This document shows, in pieces, positions 8,874 to 17,520 of a DNA stretch of 64,000 bases. The notes under the pieces were generated by a model, which made no database searches, was not told the origin of the DNA, and saw nothing but the letters and a program-made list of their open reading frames with translations. The position numbers were made by a program, and so were the translations under genes. Source of the DNA: Pseudomonas putida (GTDB taxonomy: Bacteria; Pseudomonadota; Gammaproteobacteria; Pseudomonadales; Pseudomonadaceae); assembly GCA_041071465.1 (NCBI GenBank), contig CP163498.1:1178001-1242000 (forward strand), in the 5' to 3' direction. The stretch's first letter is position 1; each line of letters starts with the position of its first letter.

Positions 8874-9794
8874 TCAGCCCAGCGGGTACTTCTGCAGGTT
8901 CGCCATCATCTGCTGCAATGCCTGCAAACTGTCCTGAGGATGCACCGCCCCGTCAAAGTCGCCGATTTGCGCCCAGTGCTCCGCCACCTGCTCCGGGGTA
9001 AACCCCTCGCGCGGATCAAAACCCACTCCCAGGCTGCGCTCCCAACGCACCTTGCCCACCCAGCCGCCGCCCACCTCGAACAGCTCCCCCGTGCCCTGGC
9101 ACTGCTCGCTGCCCAGGTAAACCACCAGTGGGCTGACCAGCTCGGGCTTGAGCCGCTCGAATACCTGGGGTGGGATCAGCCCCTCGGTCATGCGGGTACC
9201 GCCCGTGGGAGCAATGGCGTTGACCAGGATGCCGTGCTTGCGCCCTTCGATGGCCAGCGTGCGGGTCAACCCGTACAGGCCCAGCTTGGCCATGCCGTAA
9301 TTGGCCTGCCCAAAGTTGCCGTAGATACCCGAGGTGGAAGCCGTGAAGATCACCCGCCCCCAGTTTTGCTCGCGCAAGTGTGGCCAGGCGGCGCGGGTGA
9401 CTTTGAAGGCCCCTTCGACATGCACCTGGTACACCTGCTCCCAATCGCTGTCGTCCATCTTGTGAAAGGTCTTGTCGCGCAGGATGCCAGCGTTGTTCAC
9501 CAGCACATCGACCCGGCCGAACGTGTCCAGCGCCTGCTCGACGATACGTGCACCGTGGCTGACCGAGTCATGGTTGGCGATGGCGCTGCCACCGGCGGCG
9601 CGGATCTCCTCCACCACCCGGTCGGCGGCCGAGGCGCTGGCACCTTCCCCGTGGGTAGAACCGCCAAGGTCGTTGACCACCACCCTGGCACCCCGCGCGG
9701 CGAACAGCAGCGCGTGGGCGCGGCCCAGGCCGCCACCGGCGCCGGTGACGATCACCACGCGATCTTGCAAATGGACGGGCTCGCTCATGCTCAT
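8874..9794 (-). CDS. SDR-family oxidoreductase (MFE-type 3-hydroxyacyl-CoA dehydrogenase-like)
   Basis: A 306-residue short-chain dehydrogenase. The nucleotide-binding motif TGAGGGLGRAHA is near residue 18, the structural motif is NNAGIL, and the catalytic YGMAK (YxxxK) is near residue 169. The block VVNDLGGSTHGEG is typical of the dehydrogenase domain of peroxisomal multifunctional enzyme type 2 and bacterial relatives, which act on (R)-3-hydroxyacyl-CoA. The ~60-residue C-terminal extension is also typical of that branch. It lies 97 bases downstream of the alpha/beta hydrolase gene on the same strand, so a lipid or acyl-CoA role is plausible. The exact substrate is unknown. Confidence 0.8.
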   Translation of the reverse strand: MSMSEPVHLQDRVVIVTGAGGGLGRAHALLFAARGARVVVNDLGGSTHGEGASASAADRVVEEIRAAGGSAIANHDSVSHGARIVEQALDTFGRVDVLVNNAGILRDKTFHKMDDSDWEQVYQVHVEGAFKVTRAAWPHLREQNWGRVIFTASTSGIYGNFGQANYGMAKLGLYGLTRTLAIEGRKHGILVNAIAPTGGTRMTEGLIPPQVFERLKPELVSPLVVYLGSEQCQGTGELFEVGGGWVGKVRWERSLGVGFDPREGFTPEQVAEHWAQIGDFDGAVHPQDSLQALQQMMANLQKYPLG

Positions 9795-9902
9795 GGCTCC
9801 AGGCAGGTTCAGGTCAGCCGAGTGTCCGCCGCCAGCGGCAGGCGGACAATCAAGCTCACACAGGCTGAATGCCTGGCAATAACGCAGGGCGATGAGGCCC
9901 CG

Positions 9903-10806
9903 TCAGGACCACGCCACTTTCGGCTGGTAGTAGCTGGACGGTTGTTCGCGAAAGGCCAGGTAGTGGCGCAGCACCTGCATCGGCGCTTCGGTATGGGGGT
10001 AATGGCCAATGCCGTGCAGCTGCACGGTGTCCGGCTCCGGCACCAGTTGCCGGTAACGCTCGAGCATGTGCCCGCCGGACAGTGGGTCGACCACGCCATT
10101 GATGAAGCGCAGTGGTACGCCTTTGCGCTGCATCGCCCCGACCCAGCGTTCACGGTGCAACCTGCGCTCGGGCATGTAGCCCACCAACTTGTGCAGGATG
10201 CGTGTACCCCGGTTGGTAGCGATCAGGCTCCAGAAGTCATCCAGCGCGCTCTCACTGGGGTGAGTGCAGGGGCCATAGACCTGGGTCACATTGCGCACCA
10301 GGTCGTCACGCCCGAACGAACGCCCCACCAGCCAGCCAAAGCGGCTGAGCAGCAGCTTCTGGATCAGCAGCATGCGGCAGCTTTCGGGGAACAGCCCGCT
10401 GTTGAGGAACACGCAACTGGCGATGTCGGCGCGCTGCTCATGATGGCGCGCCAACAATTCCTGGGCCACGCTGCCGCCATAGTCATGGGCCAGCAGATGC
10501 ACCGGCTGCTTGACCTGCAGGTGGGCAAGCAAGGCCTGCTGCAGGTCCGCTTGCTCCATCAGGCTGTAGGCATGATCAACCGGTTTGGCCGAATCGCCAA
10601 AACCGAGCATGTCGCACGCGATCACCCGGAAACGTTGGGTCAAAGGCCCCCACAGGTAGTGCCAATCCCAGCTGGCAGTGGGAAAACCGTGTAACAGAAG
10701 CAGGGGCTCTCCTTGCCCTGCGGTCCAGTAGCGGATGCTCTGGCCCCGGAAGATGAAACTCGTCCCGGGTACGCCAGACGCACAATGGAATTTCGGCCAT
10801 AGGCAT
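9903..10806 (-). pseudogene. Alpha/beta hydrolase with Asp nucleophile, frameshifted
   Basis: The main frame contains HDYGGSVAQELLARH (aspartate at the nucleophile elbow, as in haloalkane dehalogenases and epoxide hydrolases), an acid region, and GIGHYPHTEAP with the catalytic His. The N-terminal part MPMAEIPLCVWRTRDEF is one frame away. Removing one T from the run at 10756-10758 joins them through RGQSIRYWTAG and LLLLHGFPTASWDWHY, which supplies the HGxP oxyanion motif. This is the only slip in the window that looks like an extra base. The start is uncertain: a strong GAGGTGAC lies before another ATG near 10857, which would need a second correction. Confidence 0.75.
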
Positions 10807-10982
10807 CAGAGCGGTCCCGGAGAAGTGGTGTTGACGGAATAGGGCAAGGCTGCGGTCATTGCATGTCACCTCGGCACATACATGTGCTCTCTATGTCGAG
10901 GCAGAGTCTAGCCAGCAGCCCGTTGGCTGGAACTTGCGTTGCCAGCCAGCTTGATGACTGAGCGAGTCAGTGGCACGAACGG

Positions 10983-11669
10983 TCAGAGCAGCATGGCCAG
11001 CAGCGGCGCTGCGAACAGGTTGAGCAGCCCAGTCAGGACCATGACCAGGCCGGCCACCGAGCCTTCTTCGCGGCCCACCTCCTGCGCCCGGCTGACCCCG
11101 GCGCCATGCGCGCCAACACCAAACAGCGCACCCCGTGCCAGCGGTGTACGCAGCGGCAACCAGCGCAGCAGCACGCCGCCGAACATGGCGCCGAGCACGC
11201 CAGTGAACATCACGAACACCGCCGTCAGTTCCGGCACGCCACCCAGGTCGTGGGCCAGCGGCATGGCGAAGGGCGTGGTGATCGAACGCGGCACCAGCGA
11301 CAGGCTGGTTGCGCTGTCCAGCGCCAGCAGGTGCGCCAAGCCCCAGGAGCTGGCAATCGAGGCACAGCTACCAGCCACCATGCCCACCATCAGGGCTGGC
11401 CAATGGCGCGCCAGCATGGCCCGCTGCTGCCAGATCGGCACCGCGAAAGCCACGGTCACTGGGCCGAGCACGCTCATCAACCAGTGGGTGTTGCGGGCAT
11501 ACTCGGCATAGGCTGTATGCAGCGGCACGGCCACCGCCAGCAGCAAAACCGGCACCAGGATCAATGGCGACAGCAGGTAGCGCTTGCTGCGCCGGTACAG
11601 CCAGCGGCTACCCAGGTAGGCCAGCAAGGTCAGCGCCAGCCAGAACAGCGGCATGGGTTCAAGGCTCAT
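10983..11669 (-). CDS. lrgB: LrgB/CidB-family membrane protein
   Basis: A 228-residue inner-membrane protein with about six to seven hydrophobic helices and the LrgB core (RSITTPFAMPLAHDLGGVPELTAVFV and the GARGALFGVGAHGAGVSRA-type block). LrgAB/CidAB proteins influence murein hydrolase activity and, in several bacteria, pyruvate or short-chain acid movement. It follows lrgA with an 11-base overlap, implying translational coupling. The likely regulator is the divergent LysR gene at 12142. Confidence 0.88.
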   Translation of the reverse strand: MSLEPMPLFWLALTLLAYLGSRWLYRRSKRYLLSPLILVPVLLLAVAVPLHTAYAEYARNTHWLMSVLGPVTVAFAVPIWQQRAMLARHWPALMVGMVAGSCASIASSWGLAHLLALDSATSLSLVPRSITTPFAMPLAHDLGGVPELTAVFVMFTGVLGAMFGGVLLRWLPLRTPLARGALFGVGAHGAGVSRAQEVGREEGSVAGLVMVLTGLLNLFAAPLLAMLL

Positions 11670-12045
11670 GGCGTAACCTCCAACGGCACACCAGTTCCAC
11701 GGTCAATGCCGTCACCACCATCACCATCAACGTGCTCACAGCGATTACCAGCAAGATGCGCCAGCCCTCTTCACGGATCAGCGAGCCGTAGTCCAACAGG
11801 CTCATCAGCGCCGGGATGAAGAACAGCAGCATCTCGGCCATCAGCCAGCCGGCGCCCAATTGCAACATGGCCGGCTTGAGCACACCCGAAGCGAACAGTA
11901 TCAACAGCAGGGCCAGGCCCATCACGCCGCCAGGGATCGGCCAGCCCAACCAGCTGGCGAGCTGGCCGCCGAGCAGGAACAGGGCACAGAGGATCGCCAA
12001 CTCGATGAGCAGGCGCAGGGCTTTTTTCAATAAGGCGGGTTTCAT
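11659..12045 (-). CDS. lrgA: LrgA/CidA-family holin-like protein
   Basis: A 128-residue membrane protein with four predicted helices and the family segments LGGQLASWLGWPIPGGVMGLALL and GAGWLMAEMLLFFIPALMSLLDY. It is the first gene of the lrgAB pair. CidA/LrgA proteins are holin-like and act together with LrgB/CidB. Divergent transcription from a LysR regulator over a 96-bp gap matches the common cidR-cidAB or lysR-lrgAB arrangement. Confidence 0.88.
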   Translation of the reverse strand: MKPALLKKALRLLIELAILCALFLLGGQLASWLGWPIPGGVMGLALLLILFASGVLKPAMLQLGAGWLMAEMLLFFIPALMSLLDYGSLIREEGWRILLVIAVSTLMVMVVTALTVELVCRWRLRHEP

Positions 12046-12120
12046 GGCGGGTTTCCTCGACAGGCCCTCATTTTAAGATTCGACTGCCTAGGCCAGAAGC
12101 GAATTGTTAGACTGATCGCC

Positions 12121-12135
12121 ATTCCATAATGGAAT
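12121..12135. promoter_or_regulatory. LysR-type T-N11-A palindrome between lrgA and its regulator
   Basis: ATTCCATAATGGAAT is a perfect 7-bp inverted repeat with one central base that contains T-N11-A. It ends only 6 bases before the LysR start codon, so binding would repress the regulator itself while controlling divergent lrgAB. Confidence 0.6.
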
Positions 12136-12141
12136 CCAAGC

Positions 12142-13023
12142 ATGGAATTCAAACAACTGCGCAGCTTTATCGAAGTGGTCCACCGGGGCGGTTTTACCCA
12201 GGCCGCACAGACGCTGCACATCAGCCAGTCGGCGGTGAGCAAGCAGGTAGCCCAGCTGGAGCAAGATGTGGGCCAGCCGCTGCTGGAGCGTCAGGCCTCG
12301 CAACTGCACCTGACCGCTGCCGGGCGCATCGTGCTGGAGCGTGGCGAAGCCCTGCTGCGTCAGCGTCAGGCGTTGCTCAACGAACTGGACGATCTCAGCC
12401 TGATGGAGCGTGGCGAACTGCGCCTGGGTTTACCGATGCTAGGCAGCGACGCCTTGTTCGCCGGCCTGTTCGCCGAGTACCGACGGCGCCACCCGAACAT
12501 CGCCATCCAACTGCTCGAAGGCGGTAGCCGCAGCGTCGAACAGGCTGTCAGAAGCGGCGAGCTGGAACTGGGCGGCAGCTTGACGCCCAGTGACGAGGCA
12601 TTCGACTACCAGCCGTTCTGCAACGAACCCCTGGACGCCTTGCTGCCGGCTGGGCATGCCTTGTCGGGCTTGGCCGGAGTGGACCTGGGGCAACTGGCCG
12701 ATACGCCGTTCTTGCTGTACCAGCGCAGCTTCGTGCTTAACGATCGGCTGTTGAAGGCGTGTCAGCAGCAGGGCTTTACCCCGAAAGAAGGCGGGCGCAG
12801 TGGCCAGGCAGATTTTTTGGCGGCGCTGGTGGCGGCGGGCCAGGGTGTGGTGTTGCTGCCCCGGGTGGTAGCAAAAGCGCTGGAGCGCCCCGGGGTGGTG
12901 CGTGTGCCGCTGCGTTCGCCGGAAGACCTGCGGTGGGATATCGCGTTCATCTGGCGACGCGGGGCCTATCTGTCACGGGCGGCTCAGGCGTGGCTGGCCT
13001 TGTTGCGCGAGCTCAACGCCTGA
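12142..13023 (+). CDS. LysR-family transcriptional regulator of lrgAB (putative)
   Basis: A 293-residue LysR protein. The N-terminal winged helix reads MEFKQLRSFIEVVHRGGFTQAAQTLHISQSAVSKQVAQLE, followed by the dimerisation helix and a periplasmic-binding-like effector domain (residues about 90-290). It is divergent from lrgAB, with a palindrome in the intergenic region. CidR in Gram-positives is a LysR protein controlling the same gene pair, so control of lrgAB is a reasonable inference. The effector is unknown. Confidence 0.87.
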   Translation: MEFKQLRSFIEVVHRGGFTQAAQTLHISQSAVSKQVAQLEQDVGQPLLERQASQLHLTAAGRIVLERGEALLRQRQALLNELDDLSLMERGELRLGLPMLGSDALFAGLFAEYRRRHPNIAIQLLEGGSRSVEQAVRSGELELGGSLTPSDEAFDYQPFCNEPLDALLPAGHALSGLAGVDLGQLADTPFLLYQRSFVLNDRLLKACQQQGFTPKEGGRSGQADFLAALVAAGQGVVLLPRVVAKALERPGVVRVPLRSPEDLRWDIAFIWRRGAYLSRAAQAWLALLRELNA

Positions 13024-13057
13024 CACTGCCCCTGTAGGAGCGGCTCTACCTTGGGAC

Positions 13058-13558
13058 TCAGGCTTTGAAGGCACTCGCCAACTCAGCCAACCACGGCTCG
13101 GCATCTGCCTCCGGGGTCACTGTCTCGCTCGCATCCAGGCGCAGCATCGGCTGCACTTCGCGCACGCCCAGCTCGGCAAACAGCTCGCGCATCTGCTCGC
13201 CACCACCACAGTAGGTGTCACCATAGCTGGAATCGCCCAGCGCAATCACTGCGCCCGGCAGGCCGCGCCAGGCCGCAGGCAGGGTGTCACGAATGGCGCT
13301 GTACAGCGGCATGAGGTTGTCCGGCAGCTCGCCCATGCCGGTGGTCGAGGTCACGGCCAGCAAGGCGTCGGGGGCAAAGCCTTGAAGATCCTGAAGGGTG
13401 GCGCGGGCCGCATGCCAGGCCTCCAGCCCCGCTGCCTTGAGCAGCGATTCAGCGTGACGTGCGACTTCTTCGGCGGTGCCGTAGACCGATCCGGAAATAA
13501 TGACGACTTTATCGGGAAGAGGATTCCGAAACTGAGTGAAAACGTAGGATACTAGCAT
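13058..13558 (-). CDS. Flavodoxin (MioC-like)
   Basis: A short flavodoxin of about 150 residues. The FMN phosphate loop is ISGSVYGTAEEVA, the isoalloxazine loops are TSTTGMGELPDN and ALGDSSYGDTYCGGG, and the C-terminus is helical. It would shuttle electrons or act like MioC in biotin synthase support. The start is uncertain: the conserved region begins KVVIISGS at about 13513, with no start codon just before it. The ATG at 13558 is the nearest in frame and has no clear ribosome-binding site. A missing base near CCCGATAAAG would create a natural ATG there, in line with other slips in the window. Confidence 0.8.
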   Translation of the reverse strand: MLVSYVFTQFRNPLPDKVVIISGSVYGTAEEVARHAESLLKAAGLEAWHAARATLQDLQGFAPDALLAVTSTTGMGELPDNLMPLYSAIRDTLPAAWRGLPGAVIALGDSSYGDTYCGGGEQMRELFAELGVREVQPMLRLDASETVTPEADAEPWLAELASAFKA

Positions 13559-13638
13559 CCAGCGATGGCAAAAGGCCGCCTCTACCAAAGTCGCCGCCTT
13601 CAGCCCTGCTTCGCCCCTTCTTGCTCAATGGCCCGAAC

Positions 13639-14067
13639 ATGATCAACGCGCAATTGCTGCAATCGATGGTCGATGCGTCCAATGACGGGATCGTGGTCGC
13701 CGAACAGGAAGGCGACGACACTATCCTGATCTACGTGAACGCCGCCTTCGAACGCCTGACTGGCTACAGCCGCGACGAAGTCCTCTATCAGGATTGCCGC
13801 TTTCTGCAGGCCGACGACCGTGACCAGCTTGGCCGCGCGCGCATCCGCAAGGCCCTGGCCGAAGGCCGCCCGTGCCGCGAAGTGCTGCGCAACTACCGCA
13901 AGGATGGCAGCGCCTTCTGGAACGAACTGTCGATCACGCCGGTGAGAAGCGACGCCGACCAGCGCACCTACTTCATCGGCATCCAGAAAGACGTCAGCCG
14001 CCAGGTCGAACTGGAACGGGAACTGGCCGAAATGTGCGCTCGTCCGAAAACCGACGAACGCGCCTGA
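13639..14067 (+). CDS. Short LOV-domain blue-light photoreceptor (PpSB-LOV type)
   Basis: A 142-residue protein, exactly the size of the PpSB1/PpSB2-LOV proteins of P. putida. The PAS/LOV core carries the photoactive cysteine in YQDCRFLQ (canonical GxNCRFLQ), the FMN-contact segment NYRKDGSAFWNELSITPV, and FIGIQKDVS leading into the C-terminal J-alpha helix VELERELAEM. There is no effector domain. On blue light the cysteine forms an FMN-C4a adduct and the dimer rearranges. The start is the ATG of MINAQLLQSMVDASNDG. It is followed by a PilZ-like gene and a convergent MerR-type regulator, both plausible light-response partners. Confidence 0.95.
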   Translation: MINAQLLQSMVDASNDGIVVAEQEGDDTILIYVNAAFERLTGYSRDEVLYQDCRFLQADDRDQLGRARIRKALAEGRPCREVLRNYRKDGSAFWNELSITPVRSDADQRTYFIGIQKDVSRQVELERELAEMCARPKTDERA

Positions 14068-14126
14068 ACCAAGTACGCCACGCACGGTCAACCCCGTTGA
14101 AGAAATCGCCACCACCGAGTTCGATC

Positions 14127-14744
14127 ATGCAAGCAGACGTGCTCCTCACCCAGGACGAGCTGGACTTCATACAGAACATGCAACACTCGCCGCAATTGAA
14201 CCTGGCCGACTCCATGTCGAGCCTGCTGGTCAATGGCGACCGCCGCATCCAGAACTTGCTCACCCAGCTGGTGGCCAACGAGCAAGTGACCTTGCAGGCC
14301 CAGTTCAATAACCAGCAGATCAGTTTCCCGCTGCAACTGGTCGAGGACGAGTTTCACGCCCTGCACTTGCAACTGGGCTCACCGGAAATCTACGAAGACG
14401 GCCCCATGCTGCGCCCTTGGCGCCTGTCGATGGACCAGCCGAGCGCACTGCTTGATGCCCATGACCAGACCTGCGGCCTGTGGGTGCGTGATATTTCCTT
14501 CAAAGGTGTGTTGCTGGAAATCCGTGATCTGCCAGCGGCACCCGCCCGCTTCGAGCTTCGCTTCGCCCCAGGCGGCATCAGCCCGATCGAACTGCATGGC
14601 GTATTGGGCCGGCGCATCGGTCCAAACCTGGCGGCCTACGACCTCAGCCAAAGCCCGGCCGAAGAAATCGAACGGTTGCGGGACTACATCCTCCAGGCCC
14701 ATCGCCAGGCCCATCCCGAGCTGCACACTCAGGTATCGAGCTGA
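14127..14744 (+). CDS. PilZ-like protein downstream of the LOV gene
   Basis: A 205-residue cytoplasmic protein. The N-terminal ~110 residues are helical, then strand-rich, with no motif I recognise. Residues about 115-190 resemble a PilZ barrel: GLWVRDISFKGVLLEI has the (D/N)xSxxG pattern, followed by a hydrophobic strand and a C-terminal helix. The RxxxR motif needed for c-di-GMP contact is not evident, so it may be a degenerate, non-binding PilZ. It starts 59 bases after the LOV gene on the same strand and its end overlaps the MerR-type gene by 16 bases. A function with the photoreceptor is inferred only from position. Confidence 0.6.
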   Translation: MQADVLLTQDELDFIQNMQHSPQLNLADSMSSLLVNGDRRIQNLLTQLVANEQVTLQAQFNNQQISFPLQLVEDEFHALHLQLGSPEIYEDGPMLRPWRLSMDQPSALLDAHDQTCGLWVRDISFKGVLLEIRDLPAAPARFELRFAPGGISPIELHGVLGRRIGPNLAAYDLSQSPAEEIERLRDYILQAHRQAHPELHTQVSS

Positions 14745-15664
14745 CCGGCCAGGAACTGCCGCAAACGCTGGCGCATCACACTACCTTGCGCCCCCAGGCA
14801 AGCGACAAGGCTGCCAGCCAAGCTCTCCTGTGCCACTTCTGCCGCTTCGCCGGCCAGCAACAACGGGCATTCCAGCATCGCCGCCAGGCGCGTAACGTGC
14901 CGGGTAGTTTCTGCTGTCGGTGCCTGATGAGAAAACAGCACCAGAGCGTCCGGCTTCAGACGTTCGCAGACCAACGCCAGTTCTCGCAGCGGCTGCCCGC
15001 TCGCCAGTAGGGTCACACCTGTTTCCTCGCTGCTCAGAAGCAGGCTGGTTACCAGCAACTCAAGTTCATGACACTGCCCCGGCAACGGCGCCAACAACAC
15101 GTTACGGCTGCGCGGCACATGGGCAAGCTGCAGACGGGCGAACACCCGACCGCGCAGGAACTGGTCAAGGAACAGCCATTCACTGGTCTGCCCGTAGCCG
15201 CCTTGCCGCACGGCCATGTCGTGCCACACAGGCATGAACACTTCGGCGAAAACCTGATCCAGGGTGCTGGCGGCAAATACCATCTCGTAAAGGCGATCCA
15301 GGCCTGCCAGATCGAAGCTCTGCACCGCTAGACGAATCTGGTGCTGCCAACGCTGCCAGGCATCTGTCGCGCCACCCGCCTGCCCGGCAAGGGCATGGCC
15401 TCGCGCGAGAATACTACCCACCTTGCTGACCGACACACCGCGCTCCAGCCAGCCAAGGATACGGCGGACCTCGTCGATGTCGGCCTGTGAGTACAGGCGG
15501 TGGCCACTGTCGGTGCGAATTGGCTGGATCAGGCCATAGCGGCGCTCCCAGGCACGCAGGGTCACGGCGTTGACGCCAGTCAGGCGGGAAACTTCACGAA
15601 TCGGAAACAGCTCCTGCTGCTCGAAGCTGGCATCGATAACCGGACTACGTCCCTGTTCGTTCAT
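14729..15664 (-). CDS. MerR-family regulator, class II LitR-like photoregulator
   Basis: A 311-residue protein. The N-terminal MerR winged helix (residues 19-85) includes LFPIREVSRLTGVNAVTLRAWERRYGLI and HRLYSQADIDEVRRI. The C-terminal half has the helical and Rossmann-like layout of CarH/LitR B12-sensing domains. The block PGQCHELELLVTSLLL aligns with the CarH/LitR cobalamin-binding stretch, but the surrounding consensus is altered and no DxHxxG motif is seen. This fits class II LitR proteins, which do not use B12 and work with LOV partners in P. putida. The ATG at 15664 gives MNEQGRSPVIDAS. Convergent overlap with the PilZ-like gene keeps the light cluster tight. Confidence 0.82.
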   Translation of the reverse strand: MNEQGRSPVIDASFEQQELFPIREVSRLTGVNAVTLRAWERRYGLIQPIRTDSGHRLYSQADIDEVRRILGWLERGVSVSKVGSILARGHALAGQAGGATDAWQRWQHQIRLAVQSFDLAGLDRLYEMVFAASTLDQVFAEVFMPVWHDMAVRQGGYGQTSEWLFLDQFLRGRVFARLQLAHVPRSRNVLLAPLPGQCHELELLVTSLLLSSEETGVTLLASGQPLRELALVCERLKPDALVLFSHQAPTAETTRHVTRLAAMLECPLLLAGEAAEVAQESLAGSLVACLGAQGSVMRQRLRQFLAGQLDT

Positions 15665-15882
15665 CTGCACGGTGTACCCTGGGTGCGGAAGTTGAACACA
15701 TAGTCTACTACGACAGCACCCGCCGCAGGGTGCAGCCATTTGCCGGCTGACATTTGCCGGTGATCGCAACTGCGCGATAATCCGCGCCCGATTCTTGCAT
15801 GCACGCCTGCGTCGCCCACCACCCCGGGCCACGCAGCCAAAGGGGCCAGCTACCCGCCAGCCCCGTTGCCAGGAGATACACG

Positions 15883-16443
15883 ATGTCTACCCCACCCGTC
15901 ACCTTGATGGTGTCGCGCCGCGCCGCCCATGGCCGCTACCAGGACCTGCTGGCCTGGCTGCACGAAGGCGAGCAGCTGGCCACCGACTTCCCCGGTTACC
16001 TCGGCTCGGGCATCCTCGCCCCGCCACGCGATGGCGACGAATTCCAGATCATCTTCCGTTTCAGCGACGAGCCCACCTTGCATGCCTGGGAACATTCCGC
16101 TTCGCGGCGGGCTTGGCTGCAGCGCGGCAACGGCCTGTTCGAGCGCCCCAAAGAGGCGCGCATAAGCGGCATCGATGACTGGTTTGGCACCAACATGGTG
16201 CAAAAACCACCGCGCTGGAAGCAGGCCGTGGCCATCTGGCTGGCGTTCTTCCCGGTATCGCTGGCATTCAACCTGCTGTTCGGCCACTGGTTGTCGGCAC
16301 TCGACCTGATACCCCGCGTACTGCTCAGCACTTTGGCCCTGACGCCGCTGATGGTGTACCTGTTCATCCCGTTGTCCACCCGCTTGCTAGCCAGTTGGCT
16401 GCTGGCCTCCCCGGCCACCACTGGCGCCTTGCGCAGCCGCTGA
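15883..16443 (+). CDS. Antibiotic biosynthesis monooxygenase (ABM)-type membrane-anchored protein
   Basis: A 186-residue protein. The N-terminal ~100 residues form an ABM/dimeric alpha-beta barrel (VTLMVSRRAAHGRYQDLLAWL and FQIIFRFSDEPTLHAWEHS). The C-terminal part has two transmembrane helices (about 112-132 and 140-165). The ATG at 15883 has AGGAGA 8 bases upstream. Such fusions are common in Pseudomonas and have no defined substrate. The barrel should face the cytoplasm. Confidence 0.72.
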   Translation: MSTPPVTLMVSRRAAHGRYQDLLAWLHEGEQLATDFPGYLGSGILAPPRDGDEFQIIFRFSDEPTLHAWEHSASRRAWLQRGNGLFERPKEARISGIDDWFGTNMVQKPPRWKQAVAIWLAFFPVSLAFNLLFGHWLSALDLIPRVLLSTLALTPLMVYLFIPLSTRLLASWLLASPATTGALRSR

Positions 16444-16506
16444 GGCCAGGCCATACAACAGGGAAACAGTTCGGGTATGCTGGGTGGCAACCAAAGGACA
16501 GACAAG

Positions 16507-17214
16507 TTGACCGCCCCGAACATGAACAGCCCCATTCTCGTTACCGGAGCCAGCCAGCGCGTCGGGCTGGCCCTGGCCCTTGAACTGGCACAGGCCGGCC
16601 ATACGGTGGTCAGTGCCAGCCGCAGCATCCAGCCACAGGCGGCCCACCCGAACATCGTGCAGTTCCAGGCCGACCTGTGCCAGCCGGCCGACCGCCAGGC
16701 CCTGATCGACCACCTGCACACCCATTACGACGGCTTGCGCGCCATCATCCATAACGCCTCACTGTGGCTCGACGATGGCCTCGACAACCTCGACACCATG
16801 TTCCGCCTGCACGTCGAAGCGCCCTACCACCTCAACCTGGCCCTGGGCGACCTGCTGGCCAAGGTGGAAAAGGCCGACATCATCCACATCTGCGACGAAA
16901 CCTCTTCGCGCGGCAGTAAAAGCCACATCGGCTACGCCGCCACCAAGGCCGCGCTGCAGAACATGGTGCTGTCATTTGCCGAAAAATATGCGCCCAAGGT
17001 GCACGTGAACGGTATCCTGCCTGGGCTGCTGATCCTCAAGGAAGGGGGTGACGAAGCCTACCGCCAGCAAACCCTGAAAAAGGCCCTGCTGGAATTCGAA
17101 CCCGGCGCCGGCCCGCTGATCGAGACCGTCAAGTACCTGCTCGCCAGCCAGTACAGCACCGGCAGCCAGGTGGTCATCAACGGTGGCCGCCACCTGAAGA
17201 ACCGCATGACTTGA
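16507..17214 (+). CDS. folM: Dihydromonapterin reductase
   Basis: A 235-residue SDR enzyme that makes tetrahydromonapterin from dihydromonapterin using NADPH; tetrahydromonapterin is the cofactor for phenylalanine hydroxylase in Pseudomonas. Visible motifs are TGASQRVGLALAL, HNASLW and catalytic GYAATKAAL. I chose the TTG at 16507 because AAAGGA lies 8 bases upstream; the ATG at 16522 has no ribosome-binding site. It leads a tight run with the DUF1244 and HopJ genes, 9 bases before the former. A pterin supply gene near the homogentisate operon is fitting but probably coincidental. Confidence 0.88.
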   Translation: MTAPNMNSPILVTGASQRVGLALALELAQAGHTVVSASRSIQPQAAHPNIVQFQADLCQPADRQALIDHLHTHYDGLRAIIHNASLWLDDGLDNLDTMFRLHVEAPYHLNLALGDLLAKVEKADIIHICDETSSRGSKSHIGYAATKAALQNMVLSFAEKYAPKVHVNGILPGLLILKEGGDEAYRQQTLKKALLEFEPGAGPLIETVKYLLASQYSTGSQVVINGGRHLKNRMT

Positions 17215-17223
17215 GAGACACCC

Positions 17224-17520
17224 ATGACGCCACAACAACAGCTCGAACTTGAGGCCGCCGCGTTCCGCCGCCTGGTCGAACACCTGCAAAAGCGCACCGA
17301 TGTACAGAACATCGACCTGATGAACCTGTCCGGTTTCTGCCGCAACTGCCTGTCCAAGTGGTACAAGGCCGCGGCTGACGAGCGCCAGCTCGACCTGAGC
17401 CTGGATGATGCCCGCGAAGCGGTGTACGGCATGCCCTACGCCGAGTGGAAAGCCCAACACCAGAAAGAAGCCAGCGCCGAACAACAAGCGGCGTTCGAAA
17501 AAGGAAAACCTCGTGACTGA
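17224..17520 (+). CDS. DUF1244-family protein
   Basis: A 98-residue protein with the family core HLQKRTDVQNIDLMNLSGFCRNCLSKW, in which two cysteines are spaced CRNC, followed by YGMPYAEWK. It is widespread in Proteobacteria and has no proven function; some annotations call it SMc04008-like. It overlaps the next gene by 8 bases, indicating translational coupling. Confidence 0.83.
   Translation: MTPQQQLELEAAAFRRLVEHLQKRTDVQNIDLMNLSGFCRNCLSKWYKAAADERQLDLSLDDAREAVYGMPYAEWKAQHQKEASAEQQAAFEKGKPRD

Noticed and set aside
8940..10694. 584-codon open frame on the + strand opposite the SDR and hydrolase genes
   Set aside because: It is antisense to clearly recognisable genes, has the skewed composition expected of a GC-rich shadow frame, and shows no domain.
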